Shown here piece by piece: positions 1-10,654 of a DNA stretch of 64,000 nucleotides. The notes below the pieces were generated by a model. It saw only the letters and a list, made by a program, of their open reading frames with translations. It ran no database searches and was not told the DNA's origin. This DNA is from Ianthella basta. Taxonomy: Eukaryota; Porifera; Demospongiae; Verongiida; Ianthellidae. Where the stretch lies: positions 4,797,677-4,861,676 of the forward strand of contig OZ025873.1 in assembly GCA_964019415.1 (NCBI GenBank). Reading direction: 5' to 3'. Position numbers and translations under genes: made by a program. Numbering within the stretch: position 1 is the first letter of the stretch; each line of letters begins with the position of its first letter.

Positions 1-1083
1 CCTATGTACAATCAATTATATGAAACTCAACACTGGTACATACAAACATATGTACGACATGTATATATGCGCATACAAGTATAATGCGTACAAACAGAAC
101 ACAAACATAAAATGCACACATGCAAAAACACAGATAGGCCAACACACATTCATATTCACACACACATGTACAGTCTTGCATTAACATTAGTATAATTATC
201 TATTCTACTCTAATATGTCTACCTACTGCATAATTATGCATGTACAGGGTCTACTGAGCTATACATTATAAGCATGTGTGTACAGTATACAATCTACTGG
301 TATACTAGTAGCTATGCCTTGTAACTATATAGTCTATCATTTGTAATTATAAGGGTTTTCTACAAATGAACGTAGACATCAGCACAGGAGGTAGAGACAA
401 CAGAAGACAAAGCATAATGTGTCAATTGTTAGGTATCAGTATTGATCATGGATTAACATGGAGCCTGTTGAGTTGTTGGAGGACTGCTTTACCCAATATT
501 AATTGCAAGCTGCATATGTAATGTAAGAAAAACATAGCTAGAATGCATATGAGATTACTATTAAAGTGACAGACAGCAGTAGCTGCTCAGCCAAACAGAG
601 GCTTAGCTACTGGGGCTGCCTGTGGCAGCCTCTAAAATGGCTGTGGCAGAAAATTGACTGAATTTTAAGCTGCAGCAGTGTACAAGCAGTAATCAGCGCT
701 GTGTTGAGATGTAATATAGCTACACTATGTGTGTCTCCATAACTGTATCTTATTACACATAGCTGCCTATAGCCGTGAGTTGTATTCACAGTAACAAAGC
801 ATAGTGTTCGTGGGCAAACTGTTTATATAAAATTATTACTTCAGGTTGATGCATGAAATTGAATTTAAATTGCTGTAAAACTAACTAAAGACCCTGCATT
901 GAGATTTCAGTTTCAGCCAGTGCATATGGCTGACCTCATGGCCCACGGGGAGTGATTGCAGGACTTGTCATATGCATGAAAAATCGCAAAGCTATTATAA
1001 GCCAGACTTTTGTTGCATGGATGTACGTATGCACAATTATATAATAAAATCTATACGGTGCATGTGTGCTGCACAGCTGTTGT

Positions 1084-1121
<38 letters not shown>

Positions 1122-1130
1122 ATTTAAGTG
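1..1130 (+). repeat. 3' flank of a further receptor unit to the left
   Basis: This stretch matches the DNA that follows units A, B and C (near 19366, 39265 and 60291). The shared order is an ATCAATTATATGAAAC start, a CA-rich piece, a GGTCTACTGAGCT block, then GCCTGTTGAGTTGTTGGAGG and CAGCAGTAGCTGCTCAGCC. No exon of the unit itself is inside the window. I infer that another receptor gene ends just left of position 1. No coding sequence is supported here. A short (CAAT)n tract lies at about 1086-1120. Confidence 0.75.
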
Positions 1131-1329
1131 CACCATGCCCATTGGCACTAGGGCACATGTACAGATGCCCCCATGCAGCACTTACACACAACAGGCAAAT
1201 GAGTACTCATGAACCTGCAGTAGCTTACCCGAACCTTGCATGCCACATACATACAATGATAGATAACAGTTCATAGTTGTGGCATGCAGCAGACAGCAGG
1301 GACGCAGTGGGATCCTGGGTACTGCCCTT

Positions 1330-1990
1330 GTCACTGTGTTGTCTTATCCAGACCTCCAATAGTCCTCATTGGGATTTCCAAGCTTCGCACCTCATCAACC
1401 AATGTTCTACATCTTCAACTTCACCACTGTCATATTCCTTACACACTCCTCTTGTCTGGTCACCCCCCTCCATCTTCCCGTCTCAATTTGAAAACCTGCC
1501 GTGCCTCACCTCAGTTTCATCATCATCCTCCTGTCTGCCCTTCTCACCACTCTTGCACACTTCGACCACTCTCCCAACCTTACAATCATCTTTAGCATCA
1601 CCAACTTCGGCATTGTCTCATCTCCTGATCCCATTCCTTCCGTACTTTCCTCCAAGTAATGGCCTCCAGTACCTCCCTCACTTCCACATCCGACAACTCC
1701 TTAAGTACTTCCACATTAACATCCTTCTACCCAAACTGCCCCCAACACACACTCATCTTACCAAACCAACTACCTCTACCAAACCTCACTGCTTCCACAG
1801 CTATCCTTCTCAGCAATCGACCATCATATGTTCTGCTGGTCAGGACCTTACTCCAGAACATCACACACCGCACCCTCGCCAGCCACTTGACCGGTAGGTC
1901 CCCATCTCCGCCAAAAGTGAGACTTTCGGGTGAATAGTATTTGTTATCGTTAAATGAATAAATACATCGGTTGTGCGGCGCGCGTGCATC
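1330..1990 (-). pseudogene. Decayed LINE 3' end (C-terminal zinc-knuckle region)
   Basis: Read on the minus strand, the segment encodes a disrupted LINE-type C-terminus: a KEYDSGEVEDVEHWLMRC stretch, the usual C..C....ED.EHW...C pattern after a reverse transcriptase domain. Upstream on that strand there is a basic, tryptophan-rich part ending in VLEAITWRKVRKEW. Stops and frameshifts break it, so it is dead. The Ser/Pro-rich open frames on the plus strand are the shadow of this element. The RT core is missing. Confidence 0.55.
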
Positions 1991-2051
1991 ATATTGCAAC
2001 TCATGATCGACTGGGGGCATGTTTCCTCCCTACAGGGTCCTTATGGCCCGG

Positions 2052-3735
2052 TGTCACAGTTTATTTTACCCCCCGTATAAAGTATCCCCTCGGGTAACCG
2101 AAGGTTGGATAAACGACACAGAAGTGCTGATAGAAGCTAGTAAAAAGCACCTTACTGCAGGATGAGGCTTACCATTACCAGAAGTGACTGTTACGTGACG
2201 ATATCTGCGAACCCTGCACTTCCTTTGCAGTCCTTGCAGAAGACCACATCAATCTTGTTACCTGACGACCGCGGTGAGGTTTTTGTCCTTCTACCTTTGC
2301 TGGGATGCTTGTGCAGTCCTCTGGGTTCTCGAAGAATGTCAAGAGGGCACTACTACAACGAGCAGAAGTGCTTGAGTAGCAGTACGGCGTGCAGTTTCGC
2401 AAACTGGTGGACATCGATGTGCAGGTACATCGACGCTACAGCCTGAGCATGTGAGGAGCATGAAATGGTCCGAATCTTAGCAACTGCTTGTCAAAGCAGG
2501 GTTGATGGATGTCAAAACAAACCCTCGAAGTGAAACATACCAAAAAGAGTTAAAACATGTTCTGAAGTAGATCGTTAATTTCTGATTAAGCCAATGTCAG
2601 CCTTGAAAGCTTCATTTTATCGGGTGTTATGCACTTACCTGAACTGTATAGACAATTTGTTGAAATGTTCATCATATGAACATAATCAAATACAAGTTAT
2701 AGTGATAAGCAAGAAGGTTCATGAATACATTAGATCAATAATACACATATTGCTACAATTCTGTACGTAACTGCTAAACATAATCAAAGATGAACATGAA
2801 TGTAAGCGTTTTGTATAGCTGTTCAAGGTTATTCCATATCGACTACTGTTGTTGGTGATAATAGAGTATTAACCTCCATCTCTTGCAGCTCACTGGAGGC
2901 GGTATAAAAAGAAATGGTGCTTCTGCGCTTCTCCAAGGCTTTGCTTGCAATGTGCCCTGCATGAATATGAAATTAAATGTGCATGTCAATTGATTTTACA
3001 AGTGAATTGCAACTAAATTATAGTACAAATCTGGCATGAATGTTTGCATTTTGCACGTAGCTACATTGGCCCAGTTTGGACTAGTTACATACACGCTACA
3101 AGCCCAAATTTGTGAAGGTTGCAACGTTCACAAATTTGGGATTGTAGCATGAGCTCGAAACTCGAGATTGATGAATAGCCCCAACTTTGTGATTGTGTAA
3201 CGTTCACAAATTTGGGAATATACCTGTTGAATGTAAGGGAAGGAATGTTAATTGGTTAATGACGTCACATCCAGACTACTGCCCGGGCGGATATTCTCGT
3301 GTGGCCAGCCCCTTCTACTGCTTGGACTGCAAGGCCCTGACCACAAGTAGTTCAAGTCACTGGCCCGCTCGCTGCCCATCATGCACTATTTCAGAAACTG
3401 TTTGAAGATACACCTTGATGTTTTCCCTTGTGTTGCCTTTCAAACGAAGAGATTCGATCCCGGGGTGGTGCAAAACAGTCTGCCAAATGTCCCCGCGAGC
3501 TGAGGACTGTTATTCCTCCCACTAAATGAAATGGATCATTGAAGGTTTCAACACTACCTGTTTTAAGATGGTACCGTGGTAGCCACAGTGTAGAGGCTAT
3601 TTTATAAGTTGGGCCAACTTCTTGTTAAGCGCTTCTAATAAGAAATACTCAGAAATTCGAAGTTGGGGGATAAACTATCCTAGTTTATTTTACCCGGGGG
3701 GATACAAAATAGGGGGGATGGAATAAACCGTGACA
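2052..3735. mobile_element. TIR DNA element, family CCGG-1, long copy
   Basis: The ends are inverted: left TGTCACAGTTTATTTTACCC, right reads in reverse TGTCACGGTTTATTCCATCC, about 31 of 40 bases matching. CCGG stands on both sides (2048-2051 and 3736-3739) as a 4-bp target duplication. A paralogous spacer at 40361-40380 shows the uninterrupted site, GGTCCGGGCCTCC. I see no convincing transposase, so it is probably non-autonomous or decayed. Inside is a smaller inverted repeat at 3096-3148 with CCCAAATTTGTGAA arms. Confidence 0.8.
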
Positions 3736-4162
3736 CCGGGCCTCCTCTTCATAGCATTCCCTACGCCCTCGGATATGGCCCTAGCTCGGATTCGTGAGTG
3801 TGGGGGCGCGACCATATGGCACGAGGATCACTACTCTGCCATCCCTGGCGACTGCTGTTCAACGAAGGGAAGAGCTGATCATCAACCACCTCTGGCGGCA
3901 GTCCTAGTACAAATTTATGGTGGATCGCTTACAGAATTTGTCGGCGAAAAATCGTTGACAGCACTAATATACCGGATTGGCCCCGGGATACCGGAGATTA
4001 AGCCGCTGAGAGACGCGGCCATGACACCAATTCCAAACAATATTTTGCCTTCGCGCGTTTCCGTTTCCTACTTTCCATTAACAGCAGCTAGCCAGGAAGA
4101 CGTAGGCAAACGTATCTTGAAACATCTCATGGGAAAGTGCTATTATGCATGTGTCTAGCTGC
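3736..4162 (+). repeat. Spacer segment conserved between units (5' flank)
   Basis: The CCTCCTCTTCATAGCATTCC block and following sequence recur at 40370-41150 and, more diverged, at 46040-46480. The frame open from 3730 to 4158 is not kept in the other copies, so I do not call it a gene. The segment holds the CCGG site (3983-3986) that is occupied by a second TIR insert in the paralogous spacer. Confidence 0.55.
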
Positions 4163-4431
4163 AGTAGTGTTTAAACTCGAGCTCCTTGTTGGAGAACTGT
4201 TGATTGTTTCTGTTGGATTGGCCGCGAGATCCCGAAGATTACGCCGCTGGGGACATAGCTACCAGACAACAGCTCCAATCTCCCCTTCCTGACTTTCCTT
4301 CTTCACTTAGATTTAGTGCAGAGAGCCAATAAGACTTTGTTAACTAGCATATAGGTTGCACCGTGTCGAATAAAAATTATCGCGGAAAAGTGATATTTTA
4401 CATGTCTATGGCTGGGGCTATCATACGAGCC
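4163..4431 (+). promoter_or_regulatory. Conserved promoter/5'UTR-like segment, copy 1
   Basis: This segment, with GTTTAAACTCGAG, a GCCGCGAGATCCCGAAGATT block and an AGTGCAGAGAGCCAATA (CCAAT-box-like) stretch, is repeated at 41160-41399 and 46480-46720, directly upstream of signal-peptide exons. Here it runs into ATGGCTGGGGCTATCATACG (from about 4409) and then breaks at about 4432 into different DNA, so the MAGAIIRA-type signal exon is truncated. Promoter role is inferred from conservation and position only. Confidence 0.45.
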
Positions 4432-4562
4432 GCATGGACAAATGGGCTAAGATATGGCCACGTGGAGTGTCAACATCCTGTTTGGGCGTGGCTTGTGTTG
4501 ATCGAGTCCGTGCCGTAGTCCGTAAGCCATAGTAGTTATTACACCCCTGATAGCTGGCTACA

Positions 4563-4617
4563 ATGGTGAGGATTTCGCTTGTCTCGTATTTTCTTCTATT
4601 TCTCGGTGCTTTGGAAG
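4563..4617 (+). CDS. Unit A exon 1: signal peptide
   Basis: ATG opens MVRISLVSYFLLFLGALE, a basic start and hydrophobic core typical of a secretory signal. The exon ends phase 1 at AAG|GTGAGC. An equal 55-nt exon starts unit B at 24568, with MMRISLV in place of MVRISLV. The paralogous start and matching donor fix the ATG. Confidence 0.8.
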
Positions 4618-4742
4618 GTGAGCCTACCGATATTCGCATTGTATAGCTATCTAGCCTGATCTGAATATGTGTATGAGTAGCTATGTTCGGTACTTCCTGG
4701 TGCTCATAAGTGTTTATCCTTCCTTTTCCTACTTCTTGGCAG

Positions 4743-4766
4743 ATCATGCTCTGGTAGAGGCACAAG
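4743..4766 (+). CDS. Unit A exon 2: 24-nt micro-exon
   Basis: Flanked by TTGGCAG and GTGAGAG, it adds (D/E)HALVEAQ after the signal peptide, in phase 1-1. The same micro-exon is kept in unit B at 24753-24776. It probably encodes the start of the mature N-terminus next to the cleavage site. Confidence 0.7.
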
Positions 4767-4858
4767 GTGAGAGCCTTTGGCAATGCATTTTGACCCTTGT
4801 TAGGCCTACCGTAGACAACTCAAAAAGCTTTGATATGGTAAATACAGCTAATGTAAAC

Positions 4859-5217
4859 GGGGTAATTCCGCTTCGCTGGAGCGAAGAGAAAGGACGAAGT
4901 CCTGCAATACAACTTCGAGCAACTGTGACTAGACCATTATAAGTTTAGTGGTTACCACAAGTGCCAGCCTCTTCTGCGGGTTTGACGAGCATGCGCCGAA
5001 ATCCGTATACGAATTTTTGCTCGCGGTTTAAACTTACATGATAGACAATGCTCTAATTATAAGTTTCAGTTACATTCCATATAACATCGCTCTTACTGGA
5101 GTGTAGCCAGTACATGATGCTTGCTTGACAGCATGCTCCAGCTTCGGCACAACTTCACTTCCCGGAGTTATCTTCGTGTGCTTTGAAATTTCCTGAAATT
5201 ACGGAATTACTTACCCC
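4859..5217. mobile_element. Miniature TIR element, GGGGTAATTCCG family, copy 1
   Basis: Starts GGGGTAATTCCG and ends GGAATTACTTACCCC, imperfect inverted ends. A second copy of like size and content lies at 5784-6148. Unit B lacks the whole block: there the DNA runs from GCCTACCGTAGACAA almost directly to TACTTTCCTCTTATCC. Non-coding. Confidence 0.65.
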
Positions 5218-5450
5218 AACTTCAACCAGCGACCTACGTACTTCTAGGTCGTAAGGTAAAACGGGGTAACTGGAACAAAATTTACCTTTCTGTGTCTCCG
5301 TACCCAGACCAATTAAGCTGGATAGCCGAAAACGTGTAGACACATGAGGTTACCCTTCCCCAGTCACAGGACAGTAAACAGACTTGGATTTCGCTCGCGC
5401 TTCTAGGCGCACAGGCAATGAAATTGCAGCCATGTAGAAAAATGGCGGAT

Positions 5451-5761
5451 GGGGTAATTTGGAACAGTTGTGGTTAGGACAAGTTACGATGCCGCGATGT
5501 TGAATAAGGGTCGATCAGTCGTAGGCCGACCATCGGCCACCACACGAAGAGGTTCACTACCATAGTCAAGGCTTGCAGTATAGCTTGGTGGCGTTGAAGA
5601 ATCTGTTTACGATATTGTATTTCATGTTTATCGCCGCATTTGTAGATGCGAGTAGAGGACTTCGCTGAAGCCAGAAGCCCAGGCAGCACAGGTCAGGAAG
5701 GGCACTAGGATGCCTTCAAAAATGCCCGTTCCGCTGTTACAAGGTTTGTTCCAAGTTACCC
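5451..5761. mobile_element. Miniature TIR element, GGGGTAATTTGGAAC ends
   Basis: The left end GGGGTAATTTGGAAC pairs with the right end GTTCCAAGTTACCC. It lies between the two GGGGTAATTCCG copies, so three small elements are nested or clustered in this intron. The GGGGTAA tips suggest a related superfamily. No open frame is credible. Confidence 0.45.
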
Positions 5762-5783
5762 TGCGTTCCAAGATAAGACAAAC

Positions 5784-6148
5784 GGGGGTAATTCCGTAAT
5801 CCACTTCGCTGGAGCGAAGGGAAAGGGCGAAGTCCTGCAATACACCGTCGATCAACTGTGACTATAGCACTGCCACTCCAGTACTAACCACAAGTACCAG
5901 CCTCCTCTGTGGGCCTGACGGGCATGCGCCGAAATCCGTATACGAATTTTTACAAGCGGCTTAATCTTAGGTAATAGACAATGCTCTAAGTTTCAGTCGC
6001 ATTCCATCAATAGCTAACATCGGTGCTACTGTCGTGCAGCCAATACACGAGGCTTACTTGACAGCATGCAATAGCTTCAACACAGCTTCACTTCCCGGAG
6101 TTATCTTCGTGTGCTTTGAAAATTTCCTGAAATTACGGAATTACCCCC
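5784..6148. mobile_element. Miniature TIR element, GGGGTAATTCCG family, copy 2
   Basis: Shares ends and interior with the copy at 4859, including CTTCGCTGGAGCGAAG, GCATGCGCCGAAATCCGTAT and GAGTTATCTTCGTGTGCTTT. It ends GGAATTACCCCC. Further GGGGTAA-type fragments follow up to about 6455. Confidence 0.65.
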
Positions 6149-6459
6149 ACTCCAATTGGCGACACACTTCTAGGTTGTGCGCTTGAACGAGGAAGAGTAC
6201 TAGTTGTAGGCTCATAATAGGTACAGATACTCCACACAAGTTGTTGCTCTGCTAGTCAAGATTGGACGCCTGTAGCTTCTTACATCGTTATTTTCTATGG
6301 CATTGAATTCAATAGATTACGGACTTACCCCCGTTTACCTTACCCCATTTTACCTTACGTTTGAACGAGGAAGAGTTGAAGACTCGTAATATGTACAGAT
6401 AGAACTTCTTGCGTCGTCGTTTTCCACGGCATGGCACTTAATAGATTACGGAAATACCT

Positions 6460-6775
6460 CACTTTCCTCTTATCCAAACGTTGCCATCTCAATCTCATGC
6501 AGTCCTGCAATTCAGTCTTGGTTCAAGTTCTAGCTATCTTTTGAATCATTCCCAAGTTACTTAGCCATGTTCTTCATTACCACCTTCTGCTGGCTTCCCT
6601 ACACGTGGTGTTCTTCAGGGCTCTGTAGCTACTTGGTCCATCCGGCCTCTTTTCAGTATTATTGATCTTCCTCACGTCCTTCCTCCTGGTTATACTGTTA
6701 GTTTCGCCTATGATACCACTGTGACCTTTCCAACCCATATGGTTCAAGACAGATGCATGTGGCATATGTGAAGTG
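6460..6775 (+). pseudogene. LINE reverse transcriptase fragment
   Basis: Broken plus-strand frames read GVLQGSV, LFSI, IDLPHVLPPGYTVSFAYDT, the RT motif B to motif C region (GVPQGSVLGPLLFSI..IDDLP....FADDT in intact LINEs). It is short and disabled. Related fragments stand at 24866-25155 and 42550-42840, at matching places in the other units, so it was present before unit duplication. Confidence 0.6.
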
Positions 6776-6822
6776 GCATGTTATCCCATGTGCTATAATT
6801 ATATATACATACTTTAATATAT

Positions 6823-6950
6823 AAGCACTGGTTGTAACACCTTGAGGGATGTCGCTGATTTATGTGCACTCCCCCCTTGGGCGCTTCGCACCCTCGGGCC
6901 CCGTGCTTATAAATCAGTGGCATCCTGAAAAGAAGGTGTTATAAGTGCTT
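6823..6950. repeat. Imperfect inverted repeat (fold-back element)
   Basis: Arms of about 45 nt: AGCACTGGTTGTAACACCTT on the left against AAGGTGTTATAAGTGCT on the right, with CTGATTTATGTGCAC facing GTGCTTATAAATCAG. The loop is GC-rich. Probably a miniature element or hairpin; no coding. Confidence 0.6.
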
Positions 6951-7051
6951 TATTTACCGAAAAAGAGAATGTTAATTGGTTTCTTGCTAAATAAGAAAGG
7001 AGCTATATAGGAAAACACGGGCGAATCCATCTTAGCATTATTATTGTTTAG

Positions 7052-7316
7052 AAGAACTAGCGTAGACCCAAGCAAACCAGGCAGAAACATCCGTACGCCA
7101 CTCCTCCGGAAACCTGTTCTTCTACGAAGAAGATGTCTTGCCTATCTCCTGCAATGCAATTGGAGGCACCAACAAGACTTGGCTGGTGAATCATGCATTG
7201 GCAGAAATGTGCCCAACAGCATTAATGGAGGCGGACGGAGCCAGCTGGCTCAGAGGAATCTGACAGTAGGACAGCACGATGGATCAGTGATCAGCTGCCA
7301 GCAGAATAGAGCATAA
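7052..7316 (+). pseudogene. Broken Ig-like exon in unit A
   Basis: One frame gives SGNLFFYEEDVLPISCNAI followed by a KTWLVNH stretch (B-strand Cys and C-strand Trp of an Ig fold). It stops at TGA near 7262. The next frame resumes NLTVGQHDGSVISCQQ, the F-strand Cys region. A frameshift near 7250 thus splits a likely Ig domain. It sits where unit C has an intact Ig exon (50506). The acceptor could be at 7051/7052 or 7065. Homology to the unit C domain is weak, so this is an inference. Confidence 0.4.
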
Positions 7317-7612
7317 TCTGGGTCTCTATGTTTGTTCGATAGCTAGCTAGCTGCCTGTGATGTCTTTCAGTCTTATCATGCGGAAGAATTGGCCATCTTT
7401 GATGCACAAACTTTGAAAGCTGTAGTACGGTAGATTGGTAGAACACCAGTAAGCAGTTTGCTGAGTGCTTCCAGTGGGATGAGGCTTTTTGTGCCTTTTC
7501 CATGACTGAAAACTATACAGCAGCACAATAGATATTCTACACCCAACCATATTAATGTTGCTGCTATTGATTGAATCACACTGAACCTGATTACATATTT
7601 TATTGAACCCAA

Positions 7613-8240
7613 TTACATATTTGTGCACTCCAATGAGATATATTCACTGTCTGATGGGAAACTGTCACTTCTCACAACGAGTAGCACTTTAAAGTTACTC
7701 AATCTACTTAGCAACCACCTAGCAACAGCAAATAAATGTGAATGTAACAAGATTATGCACTGGTACAAAACAGATAATGCAGCACTCTGCCAGTGTTCAC
7801 ATCTTCCCAAGTATCTTACATGCCTGTGCCAGACCACCTGGGTGGTAGTCTGTTTTCCTTCAAACTCGATCTTCTGCATGAACCCAGAAAAGTATAGAAC
7901 TTCCAAAATAATGTAACCTAGCTTCAACATGTTCAGCTCCACCTGTGGCAGGGCTGGCAGATTGTTCCAGCCTCTAGGGGTGCATTGCTCCGAAACTAAG
8001 TTACCAGTAATGGCTTCCTGTGGCAGCTTTACATCTAGCTTTCCTATTTGGCATTCCACCCTCAGGCTGGAGTATTTTAGCAGAATATTGCCAATAGGTT
8101 GATGCCCAAATGATCTCAGATGAAGGCAGTTCACCACATCTGAGATTTGTTGTGGCAATCACACATGTCATTAGTATATCCAATAGTGAATTGCCAGCTG
8201 GAGATGGATACTTACAGTAGAAAGGCAGCAACTCAAGATT
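7613..8240 (-). repeat. Dispersed repeat R with minus-strand frame
   Basis: A 181-codon minus-strand frame (7613-8158) contains QPIGNILLKYSSLRVEC and CTPRGWNNLPALPQVELNML. The same protein-level words recur, partly decayed, at 26990-27240, 42960-43250 and 43660-44100. It is a spread repeat family, most likely a retroelement part, not a host gene. The family is not recognised. Confidence 0.5.
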
Positions 8241-8879
8241 TGCTCCTGGATACTGAAAAATGTAGAGGGCTGGTAGAGTCCTTGGTCTTGCAGTAGGGGT
8301 GCAGTATATGGGCTTTTAACCATACAGGGTAGAAGGTGGTGTAGGAGTTGACTCAGTGGTGTCTGTATCTCAACAGAGTAGATGGCAATAGTAGAGGCAT
8401 TCCCTGTTTAGTCTGCTGGGAGTATGGCGGAGGTGGTGGCATTTGGTTGTTCAGCTGGGTGGTTGGTAGTGGTGGATCCGGAGCAGGCATTTCAATGTGC
8501 TGGGAGGATGGCGGAGGTGGAGATGGTGGCTCGTTATTTGGCTGGGAATTGTGTACTTGTTGCAGTTGCTTCACCTTTTTAGCCATGCATGTCATCAACT
8601 ATTGTATAGAGTTCTGTCATTGCCCTCTCTATCTTCATGACAGTTCTTAAGCTCGACATCCTTGCACATTACATCTTGTACCGTAGCTGCTTGAGTCTTC
8701 AAATCAAACTCAGTGATGTCCAGTATGACCCCAGTAGGTTCATGCAGCACAGTTGCGCTGCTTTCTTTGGTCTTCTTATTGTGCTAGTCATGCCCTTGAA
8801 CTTTATCTTGCTATCCTGACTTGGTAGCGTTGGCCAACACTCACACTGCCTTCATTGGGCCAAAACATGATTTGCATGA
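8241..8879 (-). other. Intron stretch with proline-rich minus-strand frame, no gene called
   Basis: Minus-strand frame 8353-8598 is Pro/Gln/Ser-rich with PPPP runs. It reflects GGTGG-rich plus-strand DNA (GGAGGTGGTGG) and has no recognisable domain. It may be part of the neighbouring retroelement debris. No splice-supported exon was found. Confidence 0.3.
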
Positions 8880-9660
8880 TTGTGGCTCTGTGCCAGGCCG
8901 ATCCTCCTATGGTATATACTCAACAGACATGTCATTTTCAGAGGAGATAGTGCTTCCCAGGTAGTTGAAGGCCATGTCATAATGTAGCTGAGTGTTACCA
9001 GTGGAGTTTACCTCCCTGTCAATGGTCTTCATAACTGAACTTCTGCAAAACAAAGGCTAATTTCTCGATGGCTGTGTTCATGGATCCTAGTGAGTTTTCA
9101 AGCAGTTTATAGTGTTCTGCCTATATAGGTGCAGTCCATGCACCAAGTGCCACTTGTGACACTGTATCTCAGGCACCTTGAGGGACAGCGTGTTCCATGG
9201 AGCAGTCACCTAGGTTGCCAGGATCAATCCAAAAACTCTCTATCCTGTTGACAGAAGTGCAATGCCCCAACTAGGGCATTTCCTTAGCTGTCTTGATGAT
9301 CCCGTTTACCCCCAATATTGGGAGACTACTTTATCAATTTTGAGTTGGCTGAAAGATGTTTTAACAGTTCATATTGTAGTCTTAAAATCACCCATGTGTA
9401 TTGCTCTCTCCACACACCCAACCCATTTGTTCCACTATTGATCCATCCTTTTGATGTACAAAAATTTGTTTGGCCGAGTTGCGGGCATCCACTGAGTTTC
9501 TCCTGCCTTCCTCTCCACCATGCACAATCACCATCAGCATGTACTTGAAGTCTAATACCCAATACACTTAGTGTTTCTGGAGTCCCAAGGCCTTCTTTGA
9601 ACAATGTCTGTGTGCACCCAACCATGTCCAATTCAGTGTGGCCAGAGTATTTGCAGGTCA
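8880..9660 (-). pseudogene. LINE-like reverse transcriptase debris
   Basis: Minus-strand words such as GSMNTAIEKLAFVLQKF match a second remnant at 54850-55700, where the RT nature is clearer. Frames are short and broken. The frame 9326-9661 is not a convincing gene. The debris shares orientation and place in units A and C. Confidence 0.4.
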
Positions 9661-9668
9661 TTCATGGA

Positions 9669-9838
9669 TGGCATAATAAGGACAGAAACAAATAAAGGCT
9701 GTTACACAGTGGGGCATTAACCATCGTCCCTACATTCAAGGGTGTAGGACTACATGGTGCGACACTCTTGCATGTAAGGACCATGGTTGATGCTCTAATG
9801 TGAAACAGCCTTTACTTGTTTCTGTCCTTTTAATGCCT
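9669..9838. repeat. Long inverted repeat (fold-back element), copy A
   Basis: GGCATAATAAGGACAGAAAC on the left faces GTTTCTGTCCTTTTAATGCC on the right, and the arms continue inward with AGGCTGTTACACAGT against a matching TGTGAAACAGCCT. Same family as 26764-27007. The whole segment could fold into one hairpin. Confidence 0.7.
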
Positions 9839-10116
9839 TCCCTACATCCTTACAATTTTTGTAGAAAATTTTTATTATGTCTAGTACCACAGTTACCATC
9901 AATACTGTGTCACTATGTACTGTGATCTTGGCCTATGATCTTCCTCCTCCCATTAATCACTTTCATTATGTCCCCACTGATGTTGGTGCTATGTCAATCC
10001 TTTCCTCTTCACAATTCACACTCCATCTCATTCTTACTGAATCTCACCCCTAGGTCTCCATTGCTGCTGTAATGACTGCTCTGGTTCTTTCCCACCTATT
10101 ACCTATCCTGCTGCAG

Positions 10117-10293
10117 TTGACTGTGGGACCCCTCCTGCTGCTCATGTTAATGGTAATCCACCTGTGTACACCACTACAACCTTTGGGTCCACAGTGAAAT
10201 ACACTTGTCAATCAGGCTACATGCGGGAAGGAGATAGATATATCACTTGTTTGGCAAATGGAAACTGGAATGCAAGTGCACCAGATTGTAATC
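10117..10293 (+). CDS. Unit A exon 3: CCP/sushi domain 1
   Basis: GCAG|TTGACTGTGG to AATC|GTGAGT, 177 nt, phase 1-1. Codes VDCGTPPAAHVNGNPP, then Y-T-C-Q-S-G-Y, a third Cys in ITCLANG, the conserved Trp (NGNW) and PDC at the end: the four-Cys sushi pattern at usual length. Confidence 0.88.
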
Positions 10294-10477
10294 GTGAGTG
10301 TACTCCGCAACAGCATACTTTTGTCAGCTGGTGGTATTGCACCAGTACTGTAAAGTAGCATCCTGATAGTGTACTGGAGCACCACTACAGTATTGTCAGT
10401 AGTAGACAGATTCTATTTCTAATGTAAGGGTCGACTGTGTTGAATCTGCAACTTTCACACTCATGACCCTGCTGCAG

Positions 10478-10654
10478 CTATTGACTGTGGTACCCCTCCT
10501 GCTGCTCCTGCTAATGGCCAACGTGGTACCTTCAGTACAACCTTCATGTCCACAGTGACCTACAGCTGTAATACAGGCTACACCCTGCTAGGGAACAGCA
10601 CTTTAACTTGCATGGCCAATAGACAGTGGAGTCCAAGTGTACCTACTTGCAGTA
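10478..10654 (+). CDS. Unit A exon 4: CCP/sushi domain 2
   Basis: 177 nt, phase 1-1, GCAG|CTATTGACTG to AGTA|GTGAGT. Pattern IDCGTPPAAPANG, YSCNTGY, LTCMANRQW, PTC; four Cys and the Trp kept. Very like exon 6. Confidence 0.88.

Noticed and set aside
1277..1897. 206-codon plus-strand frame, Ser/Pro/Thr-rich
   Set aside because: No domain or splice support. The opposite strand carries LINE C-terminal words, and the plus frame is open because of the C/T bias of that antisense.
3730..4158. 142-codon plus-strand frame in the left spacer
   Set aside because: The copies at 40370-41150 and 46040-46480 do not keep the frame, and part of it is a transposon target region.
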